Below, piece after piece: positions 46,342 through 54,961 of a stretch of DNA of 64,000 nucleotides. The DNA is from CAWALV01 sp963782965 (GTDB lineage: Bacteria; Actinomycetota; Actinomycetes; Acidothermales; Acidothermaceae), in NCBI GenBank assembly GCA_963782965.1, contig CAWALV010000006.1, forward strand, positions 992,001-1,056,000. The letters run 5' to 3'. The position numbers and the translations under genes were made by a program. How positions within the stretch are numbered: the stretch's first letter is position 1; every line of letters begins with the position of its first letter. Under the pieces are notes generated by a model, which saw nothing but the letters and a program-made list of their open reading frames with translations, searched no databases and was not told the DNA's origin.

Positions 46342-47313
46342 TCAGCTGTGGCCGGCGATCGGGTGCGGGCGGTAAGGCGCTTCCAGCGCCTCGATCTCGT
46401 CGGCGGTCAGATGGACGTCGACGGCGGCCACCGCGTCGTCCAGATGATGCGGCTTCGTTGCACCGATGATGGGTGCGACGACGCCGGGCTTGCTGAGCAA
46501 CCAGGCAAGCGCGATCTGCGCCGGTGAGAGGCCGCGATCGTTGGCGATTCGGTTGACCTCATCGACGATCGGGCGGTCGGTTTCGTCGTACAGAGTGCGG
46601 CCGAACTCGTCGGTTTCCGAGCGGTGCGTCGACTCACCCCACGGGCGCGCGAGCCGGCCGCGCGCGAGCGGGCTCCACGGGATGATGCCGATCCCTTCGT
46701 CGCGGCACAGCGGGATCGTTTCGCGCTCCTCTTCGCGGTAGAGGAGGTTGTAGTGGTTCTGCATGCTGACGAACCGGGTGAGGCCGTTCTGTTCGGCGGT
46801 GCGCAAGGCCTTCGCGAACTGCCACGCGTACATGGACGATGCGCCGACGTAGCGGGCCTTGCCTGCCTTGACGACGTCGTGCAGGGCTTCGACCGTCTCC
46901 TCGATCGGCGTCGCGTCGTCCCAGCGGTGGATCTGGTAGAGGTCGACGTAGTCGGTGCCGAGGCGGCGCAGGCTGTTGTCGATCTCGGCCATGATCGCTT
47001 TCCGCGAGAGCCCACCGCCGTTCGGGCCCGGCCGCATCGTCCCGTGCACCTTCGTTGCGAGGACGACGTCGTCGCGGCTGGCGAAGTCGAGCAAGGCGCG
47101 GCCGACGATCTCTTCGCTGCTGCCCGCGGAGTAGACGTTGGCCGTGTCGAAGAAGTTGACGCCCGCATCGAGGGCCTGCTTGAAGAACGGCCGAGCATTG
47201 TCCTCGTCGAGCGACCACTCGTGGTTCCCCCGCTTGGGGTCGCCGTAACTCATGCAGCCGAGGCAGATGCGAGAGACCTGCAGTCCGGTACGGCCGAGTC
47301 TCGTGTACTCCAT
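46342..47313 (-). CDS. Aldo/keto reductase
   Basis: 323 residues, a full (beta/alpha)8 NADPH-dependent aldo-keto reductase. The catalytic tetrad is visible: Asp and Tyr in F-F-D-T-A-N-V-Y-S-A-G, Lys in L-A-T-K-V-H-G, and His in Y-Q-I-H-R-W-D. The C-terminal cofactor segment I-I-G-A-T-K-P-H-H-L is near 290. It resembles the YajO/Gfo type of general carbonyl reductases; substrate unknown. Monocistronic between glyS and the toxin-immunity block. Confidence 0.92.
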   Translation of the reverse strand: MEYTRLGRTGLQVSRICLGCMSYGDPKRGNHEWSLDEDNARPFFKQALDAGVNFFDTANVYSAGSSEEIVGRALLDFASRDDVVLATKVHGTMRPGPNGGGLSRKAIMAEIDNSLRRLGTDYVDLYQIHRWDDATPIEETVEALHDVVKAGKARYVGASSMYAWQFAKALRTAEQNGLTRFVSMQNHYNLLYREEERETIPLCRDEGIGIIPWSPLARGRLARPWGESTHRSETDEFGRTLYDETDRPIVDEVNRIANDRGLSPAQIALAWLLSKPGVVAPIIGATKPHHLDDAVAAVDVHLTADEIEALEAPYRPHPIAGHS

Positions 47314-47427
47314 AGCGTGGCCTCCCTGGTCTTCGCGAGCTCTTCCTAGAGCCTATGTCGCGCCGATATCGCAACCGCAGCCTGGGAGCGGGTCACGAGC
47401 AACTGTGTGCCGCGTCGGTAGTCAGCC

Positions 47428-47904
47428 CTACTCCAGCACCTTCGTCAGCTTGCCGATCCTGCTGACGAGCTTGGTCAGCGCGTCAGGGAACGTCTCGCCG
47501 ATCAAGAGCACGCCGAATCCGTGTCCTGGGGCCTCCGCGTAGACACGGCCTGCGGCGTCGATCAGAAGAATGTAGACCTCGACCCATTCGCCGATAGGCC
47601 ACAGCTCGACCCCAAGCTTGCGCCCGCGCACGGTGATGCGGCCACGTTCGCCCGTCGCCGCGACTTCGGGGTCGAACTCGATCTTCCCGCTCCCGAACTC
47701 AGCCCTGTCGTGGTCTGCCGCCATGACTGTAAGGCCGCCGAATGAGCGAAGGATTTCGCTTGCCAGGTCGCTTCTCGGATAACCCTCCTGCTCGTACCAG
47801 GCGTCCCAACGAGAGATATCGACGTCGCGAGCCGGGCTCCAACCGGCGGCACCAAGCTGTTTGGTCAACAGCCGGTTGTCCAAGGCGTTCCTCATATCAA
47901 TCAT
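47428..47904 (-). CDS. SUKH-family (SUKH-3-like) immunity protein
   Basis: 158 residues from ATG 47904, which overlaps the toxin stop (ATGA); ATG 47895 is an alternative. The pattern A-G-W-S-P-A-R-D-V-D near the start, a central F-G-G-L, and L-W-P-I-G-E-W near 100 with D-A-A-G-R-V-Y-A-E match SUKH-3-type proteins. These are immunity proteins that bind and neutralise polymorphic toxins, especially nucleases and deaminases. Tight coupling to the deaminase-like toxin gene just upstream strongly supports that role. It is cytoplasmic, with no signal peptide. Confidence 0.8.
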   Translation of the reverse strand: MIDMRNALDNRLLTKQLGAAGWSPARDVDISRWDAWYEQEGYPRSDLASEILRSFGGLTVMAADHDRAEFGSGKIEFDPEVAATGERGRITVRGRKLGVELWPIGEWVEVYILLIDAAGRVYAEAPGHGFGVLLIGETFPDALTKLVSRIGKLTKVLE

Positions 47905-49223
47905 GGCTGGTAGGTACCTCCGAGAACGTCCAGAACATGTGCGCACGAAGGGCACGGATCGATCGGTGTTCCGTGTTGGGCGGAGCTCATGCCCCGGACG
48001 CGTGCCGTTGAGATGACGCTACCGGTCGGGTCATCTCCAGATCTCAGAGCTTGGTTCACGCAGTCTATTTCGGCGCACCGGCCATGAAACCCTTGGCGTG
48101 CGCTCGGCAACACCTCGTCGAGCGCGTTGCGAATGTCGGGGTGGAGCTTGCTGCGGAACCCGCTCCGGCCGAGGTAGACGCGGCCTGACGTGCTCTGCAT
48201 AGCGGCGACGGTCTTCGGGCCCGTCTCGCTCGGCGGCCGGAACCCGTCGGCGTAGGCGCGTAGCTTTTGCCGACGAGCGGCGTCGTCGACCGCTTCGAAT
48301 TGCTTCATCGCTGCGGCACGGCGAGTCAACGTGCTGGCACGTACGAGCGCCGACCCGGCCGGGAGCAAGGTGACGACGTCCAAGGCGGCCATGCTCCAGC
48401 TGGCCTTGCCGGTAGCGGCGAGAGCGGTCTCCGCTATGGCGCCGACGCCTGCGCTTACGAGGGAGACGGTTTCCAAGAGAGCGGCCGCGGCCTCGAGCGG
48501 CGGGAAGGCGATCCCGGCGACCGACAGTGCGAGCGCGGCGAGCCCGGCTAGGCCCGAGATTGTCGTCGCGGCGACCGCGACGACTTTCAGCCCGCGAGCC
48601 CATTGCGTCGCGGCCCAGTGCGTAACGGCGTGCGTGACGTGGTGCCACCACGACTGGTTGCGCATCCCTTCGTGGGATGCCGCCTTGAGCGCGGCAGCTG
48701 CTCGTCTGGCAGCTTGCTCTTGCTCGTCGTGCGCCTCAGTGTTGGCGTTCGCGGCACCGACCAGAGCGGCTCGTGCCGCGTCGATGGCTGCTTGGAAGCG
48801 GGGAGCGGTGGGTGGGGGAGCCGGTTGGGCGGCCGCCCGCGCGGCAGCTGCTGCGGCGGCGTCTCGCCGAGCCGCCTCGGCTTGCCCCGCTTGAGCTGCC
48901 TGCAAGTCGGCGTCGGCACGGGCAGCGGCTGCCGTCGCCGTCCGCGACGCTTCTTGCGCGGCCGCGAGTGCGGTGGCGTAGCGCCCGAGTGCCGCTCCGG
49001 CTTCGGCGTAGGACGCGTGGACTTTGTCGAGCTTCGGCGGCAAGGTCGCGGTGCGTGCATGGGCCTGAATTGACGCAGAGCCTCGCCAGTCGCTCTCGCG
49101 CGACGCGAGCGCTCGGAGCTGCGCAGCAGTGTCGGCAACACGCATCGCGATCGCCGACAAGTCGCGGCCGGCGGCTGCTACTGGGCCGGGGTCACCGAGG
49201 ACGGGCCGCAAAGTCGTTGGCAC
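47901..49223 (-). CDS. WXG-like polymorphic toxin with C-terminal YwqJ-type deaminase domain
   Basis: 440 residues. Residues 1-100 look like an ESX/WXG helical hairpin with W-R-G near 46-48. Residues ~100-190 are an Ala/Gln-rich coiled-coil stretch, and ~205-300 is a hydrophobic region that may insert into membranes. The last ~95 residues carry a deaminase signature: H-G-R-C383-A-E385 and P-C424-P-S-C427, the zinc site and catalytic Glu of YwqJ-like toxins. The usual His ligand appears as Cys. The GTG start lies 7 bases after a TACTTT -10 box and has no ribosome site, so it may have its own promoter. The immunity gene overlaps its stop. The target, nucleotide or nucleic acid, is not known. 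Confidence 0.78.
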   Translation of the reverse strand: MPTTLRPVLGDPGPVAAAGRDLSAIAMRVADTAAQLRALASRESDWRGSASIQAHARTATLPPKLDKVHASYAEAGAALGRYATALAAAQEASRTATAAAARADADLQAAQAGQAEAARRDAAAAAAARAAAQPAPPPTAPRFQAAIDAARAALVGAANANTEAHDEQEQAARRAAAALKAASHEGMRNQSWWHHVTHAVTHWAATQWARGLKVVAVAATTISGLAGLAALALSVAGIAFPPLEAAAALLETVSLVSAGVGAIAETALAATGKASWSMAALDVVTLLPAGSALVRASTLTRRAAAMKQFEAVDDAARRQKLRAYADGFRPPSETGPKTVAAMQSTSGRVYLGRSGFRSKLHPDIRNALDEVLPSARQGFHGRCAEIDCVNQALRSGDDPTGSVISTARVRGMSSAQHGTPIDPCPSCAHVLDVLGGTYQP

Positions 49224-49230
49224 GAAGGAA

Positions 49231-49236
49231 AAAGTA
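49231..49236 (-). promoter_or_regulatory. -10 box of the toxin gene
   Basis: On the minus strand, TACTTT followed by 7 bases and the GTG start. This suggests a leaderless toxin-immunity transcript separate from the upstream secreted-protein genes. Confidence 0.5.
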
Positions 49237-49287
49237 GTGAAGAGCGACCGGCTCCCGCCGCGTTCGTGCGACCGGCTGTGGATACCG

Positions 49288-50205
49288 CTAGTGACCGGTG
49301 ACTAGCACGCTCCGAGCTTCGTGAACGCTGAACGTGTGCACCAGCGGTGGCATCACCAACTGCGGTAGCGCGAACGTCTGCCCTGCGGCGGTGAACGTCG
49401 CATTCCACGTCACGGTCAGCGTCACCGATGCGTTCGCGTGGGCCGCCGAATACGTGTGAGCCAAGTAGTGGCTGGCTTTGGTTCGCGGGTCTGTGCCGTC
49501 GAACGGGTTGCCCGTGCCGGTCAGGGTGGTGCCATCGTCGAACGTCCAGACGTAGGTCGGGACGGCGACCAGCTCGCCGGGCACCGGTAGCTGCACGTTC
49601 ATCGTTTGTTGGCCGACGTCGGGCACGCTCACGATGACCGGCAGGTTGACGAGCGCCGTAGCGTCAGGTTGAACGACCGGCTGAGGAACCGGCATGTGGT
49701 CGCGCTCGTACTCGCCAACGGCATCGAGGACTTGCTGGAGTGGAACCGCGCTTCCTGCCGTTCCGGTGCACTCGTCGCCAAGAAGCTGCCAGTTCCCAGG
49801 AAGTGGTGCGGTTTCCATCCGCCAGATCAACTCGTGCATGCCGCTCTGCCCGATCGTCGCGCAATAGGTCGCGGCGGCCGCACAGCTGATGAAGGTGTTC
49901 GGGCTTGCATTCGGGCAAGCTGGCGTCACGAAGTAGCGGTATTGCACCGCGGGCGCTGATGGGCCGCTCGTCGGCACTGGCACGTACACCTTGCTCACGG
50001 GATCGTAGACATAGACGTAGCCGTCGCCCGACTGCGTCGGGCAGTTGACGGTTGTCCCACTTGAGCCGCACCCGCCTCCGTTAGGCGTCCCGCTCATCAG
50101 AGCGTTCGCTCGCTGAGCTCGGGCAACCTCCACCGGGTGGAGGGCGAGTGCCGAAAGCGCCACCACCGCCGTCACGATGCTCCATCGGCCTCGCATGATA
50201 ATCAT
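49288..50205 (-). CDS. Secreted hypothetical protein with PKD-like segment
   Basis: 305 residues from ATG 50205, which overlaps the lipoprotein stop (ATGA); ATG 50196 is an alternative. A signal peptide is clear (basic M-R-G-R-W then a hydrophobic core, cleavage near A-R-A about residue 30). The mature part has several Cys, a Y-V-Y-V-Y-D-P-V segment, and a Y-V-W-T-F-D-D-G-T stretch near 225 typical of PKD-like beta sandwiches, ending in further beta strands. No enzyme motif. It is exported together with the upstream lipoprotein and lies upstream of the toxin. Confidence 0.72.
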   Translation of the reverse strand: MIIMRGRWSIVTAVVALSALALHPVEVARAQRANALMSGTPNGGGCGSSGTTVNCPTQSGDGYVYVYDPVSKVYVPVPTSGPSAPAVQYRYFVTPACPNASPNTFISCAAAATYCATIGQSGMHELIWRMETAPLPGNWQLLGDECTGTAGSAVPLQQVLDAVGEYERDHMPVPQPVVQPDATALVNLPVIVSVPDVGQQTMNVQLPVPGELVAVPTYVWTFDDGTTLTGTGNPFDGTDPRTKASHYLAHTYSAAHANASVTLTVTWNATFTAAGQTFALPQLVMPPLVHTFSVHEARSVLVTGH

Positions 50206-50873
50206 TCTTGGACCACATCGAACTGCCAGATGACGGGCGGCGTCCGGTCGACCGATACCTGGAAGATTAGACGTGTGGGTGGCACGGCTTGCAGAGCCAT
50301 AACCGTACGGCCGCTGGAATCGATTAGCTCTCCGGGGTCCTCATCGTCGGTGAGCAGGACCGTAACGTTCTTGTCGTACGAAGGAAAAACGTCATCGATG
50401 GTTACGACATGCAGGTGAGCGCCTCGCATCCGCTGGCCGCCAGCGAGACGTCGCTGTATGTCGGCGACACTCGATATGCACTTGCTGCAGATGGAAGTGA
50501 ATGTGCTTGATACGGCAGTTTCGTCACCTGTATCAATCTCACGATTCACTCCGTCGAAGAAGGCCTTAACGACCGCAACGGCGGCATTCTCCCGGGCTGC
50601 AGCACTCGGATACGCAGCCTCGAGTGAGGCCTTGTCGGCAACGCCAGTCGTGGGCGACTGGCGCGCGGGTGTCGTGAGGGTTCCCGATCCTTCGAGCGCC
50701 TCCCCTGCCGGCGACGAGGACGGCGTCGGCGCGCCGGAAGGTGCCGAGTGGGACGGCGTGGGAGTCGTGACTGCGGTCGGACTGCTGTGGGCATCACAGG
50801 CTGTGACGCTGAACGTCACGGCAATGACGGCAACGCCCGCCAGGAGCGCTTGTCGACGCCATGCCCGATTCAT
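50202..50873 (-). CDS. Putative lipoprotein of unknown function
   Basis: 223 residues from ATG 50873, preceded by TATGGT and 7 bases, a leaderless layout. ATG 50885 is less likely because it overlaps that box. The signal ends in a lipobox (V-T-A-C26), then comes a Ser/Thr/Pro-rich linker (~28-75). The soluble domain begins near A-A-V-A-V-V-K-A-F-F-D-G and contains a C-S-K-C pair near 129, a pattern seen in several actinobacterial lipoproteins of unknown role (DUF6318-like). The stop overlaps the next gene. Confidence 0.72.
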   Translation of the reverse strand: MNRAWRRQALLAGVAVIAVTFSVTACDAHSSPTAVTTPTPSHSAPSGAPTPSSSPAGEALEGSGTLTTPARQSPTTGVADKASLEAAYPSAAARENAAVAVVKAFFDGVNREIDTGDETAVSSTFTSICSKCISSVADIQRRLAGGQRMRGAHLHVVTIDDVFPSYDKNVTVLLTDDEDPGELIDSSGRTVMALQAVPPTRLIFQVSVDRTPPVIWQFDVVQE

Positions 50874-50967
50874 GGCGGGGACCATAGCGAATCGGCGCCC
50901 ATCTTGACGACCCAGCCCTTCTGTCTTGTGGACAGCACCTCGGGCATTCACTCGAACGGCGTAGTTG

Positions 50968-51018
50968 CGCGGTTCAGCTGAACCGCGGCCAGCACAGTCC
51001 GGCGGTTCAGCTGAACCG
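50968..51018. repeat. Palindrome copies 2 and 3 in tandem
   Basis: A 20-bp perfect palindrome (50968-50987) and a 16-bp one (51003-51018) share the core GGTTCAGCTGAACC, the same as at 10820-10835. They are 15 bp apart and lie between the start of the lipoprotein gene and the stop of the EspC-linked gene, 15-66 bp beyond that stop on the minus strand. Terminator or binding site. Confidence 0.75.
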
Positions 51019-51033
51019 TCGGCACAAATGCGG

Positions 51034-51663
51034 CTATTCGTACTCAAGCCGCAAACTCATTGCCATCGAGTCGAAGAGCTCGACCATCGCCGCGGCGTGT
51101 GCTGCCGACGGAGAAGTGAATGTGATCACGGCGAACCGCCGCGCACCCGCGACCGGCACGAGGTATTGCACGCACACACCGACCGCGACCACCGCGACCC
51201 GGACCGCCGCGCCCGCTCCCGCCAACGTCACCACCTCGACGTCGGCGCCGTCCCACTCGGCATCGCACGCGATGCACGCCGCGAGCGCGGCGCATACCTC
51301 GTCGGGCGATACGTCGGAAGCGTGCTCGCCCACGTCCGGCGAAACCTGCATGAGCAGGTTCGCGACCACGGCGCCACCGGTCCGCGGCTCCGGCAACACC
51401 AGCGACGCGCAGTAGAACGCCCCGCTCTCGCATGCGCGGCGCACCACGTCGTCCAGCAAGCTGATCAGCCGGACGGCGTGCCGGGCGAGCGCGGGGTCGC
51501 GAGCGACGGCGGCGCGCACCGCGCGGCTGATCGACCGGTGCCGCGTGGTGGGGTAGAGGTCGAGCTCGGCCCAGTCGCCGGGGGTCACGATCGAAGCGCC
51601 GACGAGCACCGCGGGAGCGCTCGCCACCGCGGGAGCGCTCGCCACCGCGGGCGCCTCGGTCAC
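51034..51663 (-). CDS. EspC-linked hypothetical protein
   Basis: 209 residues from GTG 51663, overlapping the previous stop (GTGA). A much longer open frame here extends antisense through ppdK and is not real. The N terminus has an A-P-A-V-A-S repeat coded by an 18-bp tandem repeat. The rest is an alpha/beta protein with P-G-D-W-A-E-L-D-L-Y-P near 27 and strands R-F-A-V-I-T-F-T-S-P near 185. Such a partner next to an EspC-like gene is common in actinobacterial ESX-associated loci, but I do not know its function. It has no signal peptide. Confidence 0.68.
   Translation of the reverse strand: MTEAPAVASAPAVASAPAVLVGASIVTPGDWAELDLYPTTRHRSISRAVRAAVARDPALARHAVRLISLLDDVVRRACESGAFYCASLVLPEPRTGGAVVANLLMQVSPDVGEHASDVSPDEVCAALAACIACDAEWDGADVEVVTLAGAGAAVRVAVVAVGVCVQYLVPVAGARRFAVITFTSPSAAHAAAMVELFDSMAMSLRLEYE
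51608..51655 (-). repeat. 18-bp tandem repeat in the EspC-linked gene
   Basis: The unit ACCGCGGGAGCGCTCGCC is present at 51608-51625 and 51626-51643, followed by a diverged partial copy. It encodes repeated A-S-A-P-A-V on the minus strand, at the N terminus of the protein. Confidence 0.85.
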
Positions 51664-51965
51664 GGCGCTGCCGCAGGGATGGCTTGTGTGATCGAGGCCT
51701 CGGTGTCGGAGTAGGCGCCCGCGGCCTGGGCGAGCATGGCCGAGAGCGCCGAGACCTCGGTGGAGATCTGTTTGCGCCCGTCGCGCCACCCCGACACGAA
51801 ATGGTCGAGCGCCGATGCGACCGTCTCCGAACCCAGCGCGGCGGCAACCCCGTCGGCGAGGTCGCGCGTGGCATCGAGCTGGTCGCGAATCGCCGCGACC
51901 CGCGCCGCCAGGCTCGACAACTCTGCCGGCTCGACCGAGAAGCCGCCTGCGCCACCACCTGCCAT
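51660..51965 (-). CDS. EspC-like WXG100-superfamily protein
   Basis: 101 residues, mostly helical. After a Gly-rich start, F-S-V-E-P-A-E-L-S-S-L-A-A-R-V matches the opening of the EspC-type ESX domain. A central turn S-G-W-R-D-G-R near 58-64 supplies the Trp of a helix-turn-helix hairpin. Such proteins are substrates or partners of type VII secretion. ATG start at 51965, with GGGAGG about 10 bases upstream. It precedes its partner gene by overlap and lies upstream of the lipoprotein/toxin block, same strand. Confidence 0.8.
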   Translation of the reverse strand: MAGGGAGGFSVEPAELSSLAARVAAIRDQLDATRDLADGVAAALGSETVASALDHFVSGWRDGRKQISTEVSALSAMLAQAAGAYSDTEASITQAIPAAAP

Positions 51966-52158
51966 TACCGCGCAACCTCCCGCCGTACCAGGGTCCTAAG
52001 CAACACCGCCCGCATGAAGTTAGCTCGTGGAACATCACACATTCAGCCTGTGACCCCGACGCTGTGGAAAACCGTTCCCTCGGTAGGCTGCTACCTGACG
52101 GCGGTCGCTGAATTTCCCCCGAATCCCGCCTCCCAGACCCGACCGAGGAGCGTCCGAA

Positions 52159-54849
52159 GTGCCCAAGTACGTGTATGACTTCAGCGAAGGCAACCGAGAC
52201 ATGAAAGACCTCCTCGGTGGCAAGGGCGCCAACCTCGCCGAGATGACGAACCTCGGCCTCCCGGTGCCGCCCGGCTTCGTCATCACGACCGACGCTTGCC
52301 GGGCCTACCTCGCCAGCGGGCAGCCTCCGAAGGAACTCGCCGACGAGATCAGCACCCACCTCGCCGAGCTCGAGAAGGCGATGGGCAAGAAGCTCGGGGA
52401 CGCCGACGACCCGCTGCTCGTCTCGGTCCGCTCGGGCGCCAAGTTCTCGATGCCCGGCATGATGGACACCGTCTTGAACATCGGCCTGAACGACCAGAGC
52501 GTCAACGGCCTGGCGAAGCAGGGCGGCAACGAGCGCTTCGCGTGGGACTCCTACCGCCGGCTGCTCAGCATGTTCGGCAAGACGGTGCTCGGTGTCGACG
52601 GCGACCTGTTCGAGCACGCGCTCGACGACGCCAAGAAGGCCAAGGGCACCACCAATGACCTCGACCTCGACGCCGAAGACTTCCAGCAGCTGGTCGAGAA
52701 CTACAAGGGCATCATCCGCGACCACGCCGGCCGGGAGTTCCCGCAGGCCCCGCGCGAGCAGCTCGACCTCGCCGTCAACGCCGTCTTCGACTCCTGGAAC
52801 GGCGACCGCGCTCGCCTCTACCGCCGCCAGGAGCGCATTCCTGCCGACCTCGGCACGGCGGTCAACATCGTGACGATGGTGTTCGGCAACATCGGTCTCG
52901 ACTCCGGTACCGGTGTGGCGTTCACCCGTGACCCGGGCTCCGGCGACCAGGGCATCTACGGCGACTACCTGCAAAACGCGCAGGGCGAGGACGTCGTCGC
53001 CGGCATCCGCAACACCGTTCACCTCAACGAACTCGAGAACATCGACAAGCCGGCCTACGACCAGTTGCTGCAGATCATGAGCACGCTCGAAAAGCACTAC
53101 AAGGATCTCTGCGACATCGAGTTCACGATCGAGCGCAACAAGTTGTGGATGCTGCAGACCCGCGTGGGCAAGCGCACCGCGGGTGCGGCGTTCCGTATCG
53201 CCACCCAGCTCGTCGACGAAGGCCTCATCGACATGGACGAGGCGCTGCAGCGGGTCAACGGCGCGCAGCTCGCGCAGCTGATGTTCCCGCGCTTCGACGA
53301 GAGCGCCGCCAAGAAGAAGGTCACCAAGGCGGTCAACGCGTCGCCGGGTGCAGCGGTCGGCAAGGCGGTCTTCGACTCCGAGACCGCTGCGCAGTACGCG
53401 GCGCGCGGTGAGCACGTCATTCTGGTGCGCCGCGAGACCAACCCCGACGACCTTCCCGGCATGATCGCGGCCCAGGGCATCCTCACCGCCCGCGGCGGCA
53501 AGACGTCGCACGCGGCGGTGGTCGCCCGTGGCATGGGTAAGACCTGCGTCTCCGGCGCCGACCAGCTCGACGTCGACTTGAAGAACCGCCGCTTCAGCGG
53601 CCCCAACGGTGAAGTCGTCAACGAGGGCGATGTCATCTCCATCGACGGCACCAGCGGCGTCGTCTACCTCGGCGAAGTCCCCGTCGTCCCGAGCCCGGTC
53701 GTGGAGTACTTCGAAGGCAGCATCAAGGCCGACGCCGACCCGCTGGTCGCCGCGGTGCACCGCCTCATCAACCACGCCGACAGCAAGCGTCGCCTCGGTG
53801 TCGAAGCCAACGCCGACACTCCGGACGACGCGCAGCGGGCGCGCCGCTTCGGCGGCGAGGGCATCGGGCTGTGCCGTACCGAGCACATGTTCCTCGGCGA
53901 GCGGCGCAAGAACGTCGAGCGGCTGATCCTGGCTCAGGGCGAGGAGGAGCAGCAGGCCGCGCTCGCCGAACTCCTGCCGCTGCAGCGCGAAGACTTCATC
54001 AGCATCTTCGACGCGATGGACGGCCTGCCCGTCACCGTCCGGTTGATCGACCCGCCGCTGCACGAGTTCCTGCCCGACATGACCGAGCTCTCGGTGAAGA
54101 TCGCGGTCGCCGAGGCGAAGGGCGAGAAGGTCGACGACAAGGACCGCGTGCTGCTCGACGCCGTCCGCCGACTGCACGAGCAGAACCCGATGCTGGGGCT
54201 GCGCGGCGTGCGCCTCGGCCTGGTGATCCCCGGTCTGTTCGCGCTCCAGGTTCGCGCGATCGCCGAGGCTGCCGCGCACCTGAAGAAGCAGGGCAAGAAC
54301 CCGATGCCCGAGATCATGGTGCCGCTCGTCGGTGCGATCCAGGAACTCGAAGTCGTGCGCGAGGAGACCGAAGGCATCCTCAAGGAGGTCTACGGCGCCG
54401 CGGGTGTCGACGTCCACACCCCGATCGGCACGATGATCGAGGTGCCGCGCGCGGCGCTGACCGCCGGTCAGATCGCCGAGCAGGCCGACTTCTTCAGCTT
54501 CGGCACCAACGACCTCACCCAGATGGGCTGGGGCTTTTCGCGGGACGACGTCGAGGGTGCCTTCTTCGGCCGCTACATGGACCTCGGCATCTTCGGTGTG
54601 TCGCCGTTCGAGACGCTCGACCGTGACGGCATCGGCCGGTTGGTGAAGATCGCCGTCGAAGAAGGCCGCGCCACCCGGCCCGACCTCAAGATCGGCATCT
54701 GCGGCGAACACGGCGGTGACCCCGACTCGGTGCACTTCTGCCACCTGGTCGGTCTCGACTACGTGTCGTGCTCGCCGTTCCGCATCCCGGTCGCCCGCCT
54801 CGAAGCCGGCCGCGCCGCGATCGAAACCGCCGGCTCCGACACCCGCTGA
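52159..54849 (+). CDS. ppdK: Pyruvate, phosphate dikinase
   Basis: 896 residues, full length. The N-terminal nucleotide-binding domain begins L-L-G-G-K-G-A-N-L-A-E-M near residue 18. The swivelling domain carries the phospho-His, His451, in G-G-K-T-S-H-A-A-V-V. The C-terminal PEP barrel includes G-L-C-R-T-E-H-M-F near 570 and the active Cys in G-I-C-G-E-H-G-G-D-P near 850. It interconverts pyruvate + ATP + Pi with PEP + AMP + PPi and can serve gluconeogenesis or PPi-linked glycolysis. GTG start at 52159 with GAGGAG upstream. Monocistronic, with hairpins after the stop. Confidence 0.97.
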   Translation: MPKYVYDFSEGNRDMKDLLGGKGANLAEMTNLGLPVPPGFVITTDACRAYLASGQPPKELADEISTHLAELEKAMGKKLGDADDPLLVSVRSGAKFSMPGMMDTVLNIGLNDQSVNGLAKQGGNERFAWDSYRRLLSMFGKTVLGVDGDLFEHALDDAKKAKGTTNDLDLDAEDFQQLVENYKGIIRDHAGREFPQAPREQLDLAVNAVFDSWNGDRARLYRRQERIPADLGTAVNIVTMVFGNIGLDSGTGVAFTRDPGSGDQGIYGDYLQNAQGEDVVAGIRNTVHLNELENIDKPAYDQLLQIMSTLEKHYKDLCDIEFTIERNKLWMLQTRVGKRTAGAAFRIATQLVDEGLIDMDEALQRVNGAQLAQLMFPRFDESAAKKKVTKAVNASPGAAVGKAVFDSETAAQYAARGEHVILVRRETNPDDLPGMIAAQGILTARGGKTSHAAVVARGMGKTCVSGADQLDVDLKNRRFSGPNGEVVNEGDVISIDGTSGVVYLGEVPVVPSPVVEYFEGSIKADADPLVAAVHRLINHADSKRRLGVEANADTPDDAQRARRFGGEGIGLCRTEHMFLGERRKNVERLILAQGEEEQQAALAELLPLQREDFISIFDAMDGLPVTVRLIDPPLHEFLPDMTELSVKIAVAEAKGEKVDDKDRVLLDAVRRLHEQNPMLGLRGVRLGLVIPGLFALQVRAIAEAAAHLKKQGKNPMPEIMVPLVGAIQELEVVREETEGILKEVYGAAGVDVHTPIGTMIEVPRAALTAGQIAEQADFFSFGTNDLTQMGWGFSRDDVEGAFFGRYMDLGIFGVSPFETLDRDGIGRLVKIAVEEGRATRPDLKIGICGEHGGDPDSVHFCHLVGLDYVSCSPFRIPVARLEAGRAAIETAGSDTR

Positions 54850-54857
54850 TTTGCGGG

Positions 54858-54914
54858 TTGATCACGTAAACGTGGTCAACACCCCCGAGGACAGGCATGC
54901 AAGCCTGTCCTCGG
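54858..54914 (+). terminator. Double hairpin downstream of ppdK
   Basis: Two hairpins in series. The first is TTGATCACG / CGTGGTCAA (54858-54866 and 54871-54879, one wobble pair) with loop TAAA. The second is CCGAGGACAGGC (54885-54896) with its exact complement at 54903-54914 around ATGCAA. There is no T run. It lies between the convergent ends of ppdK and the acyltransferase gene, so it may serve both. Confidence 0.78.
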
Positions 54915-54961
54915 GTGGGTTAGCCACATAAGGGCCCGGTTCGGCGGCGCCCGCCTTCGCC

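Noticed and set aside
51034..54744. A 1236-codon open frame on the minus strand covering ppdK antisense
   Set aside because: It is the third-position GC shadow of ppdK, whose motifs are clear on the plus strand. Only the last 209 codons (from GTG 51663) look like a gene.
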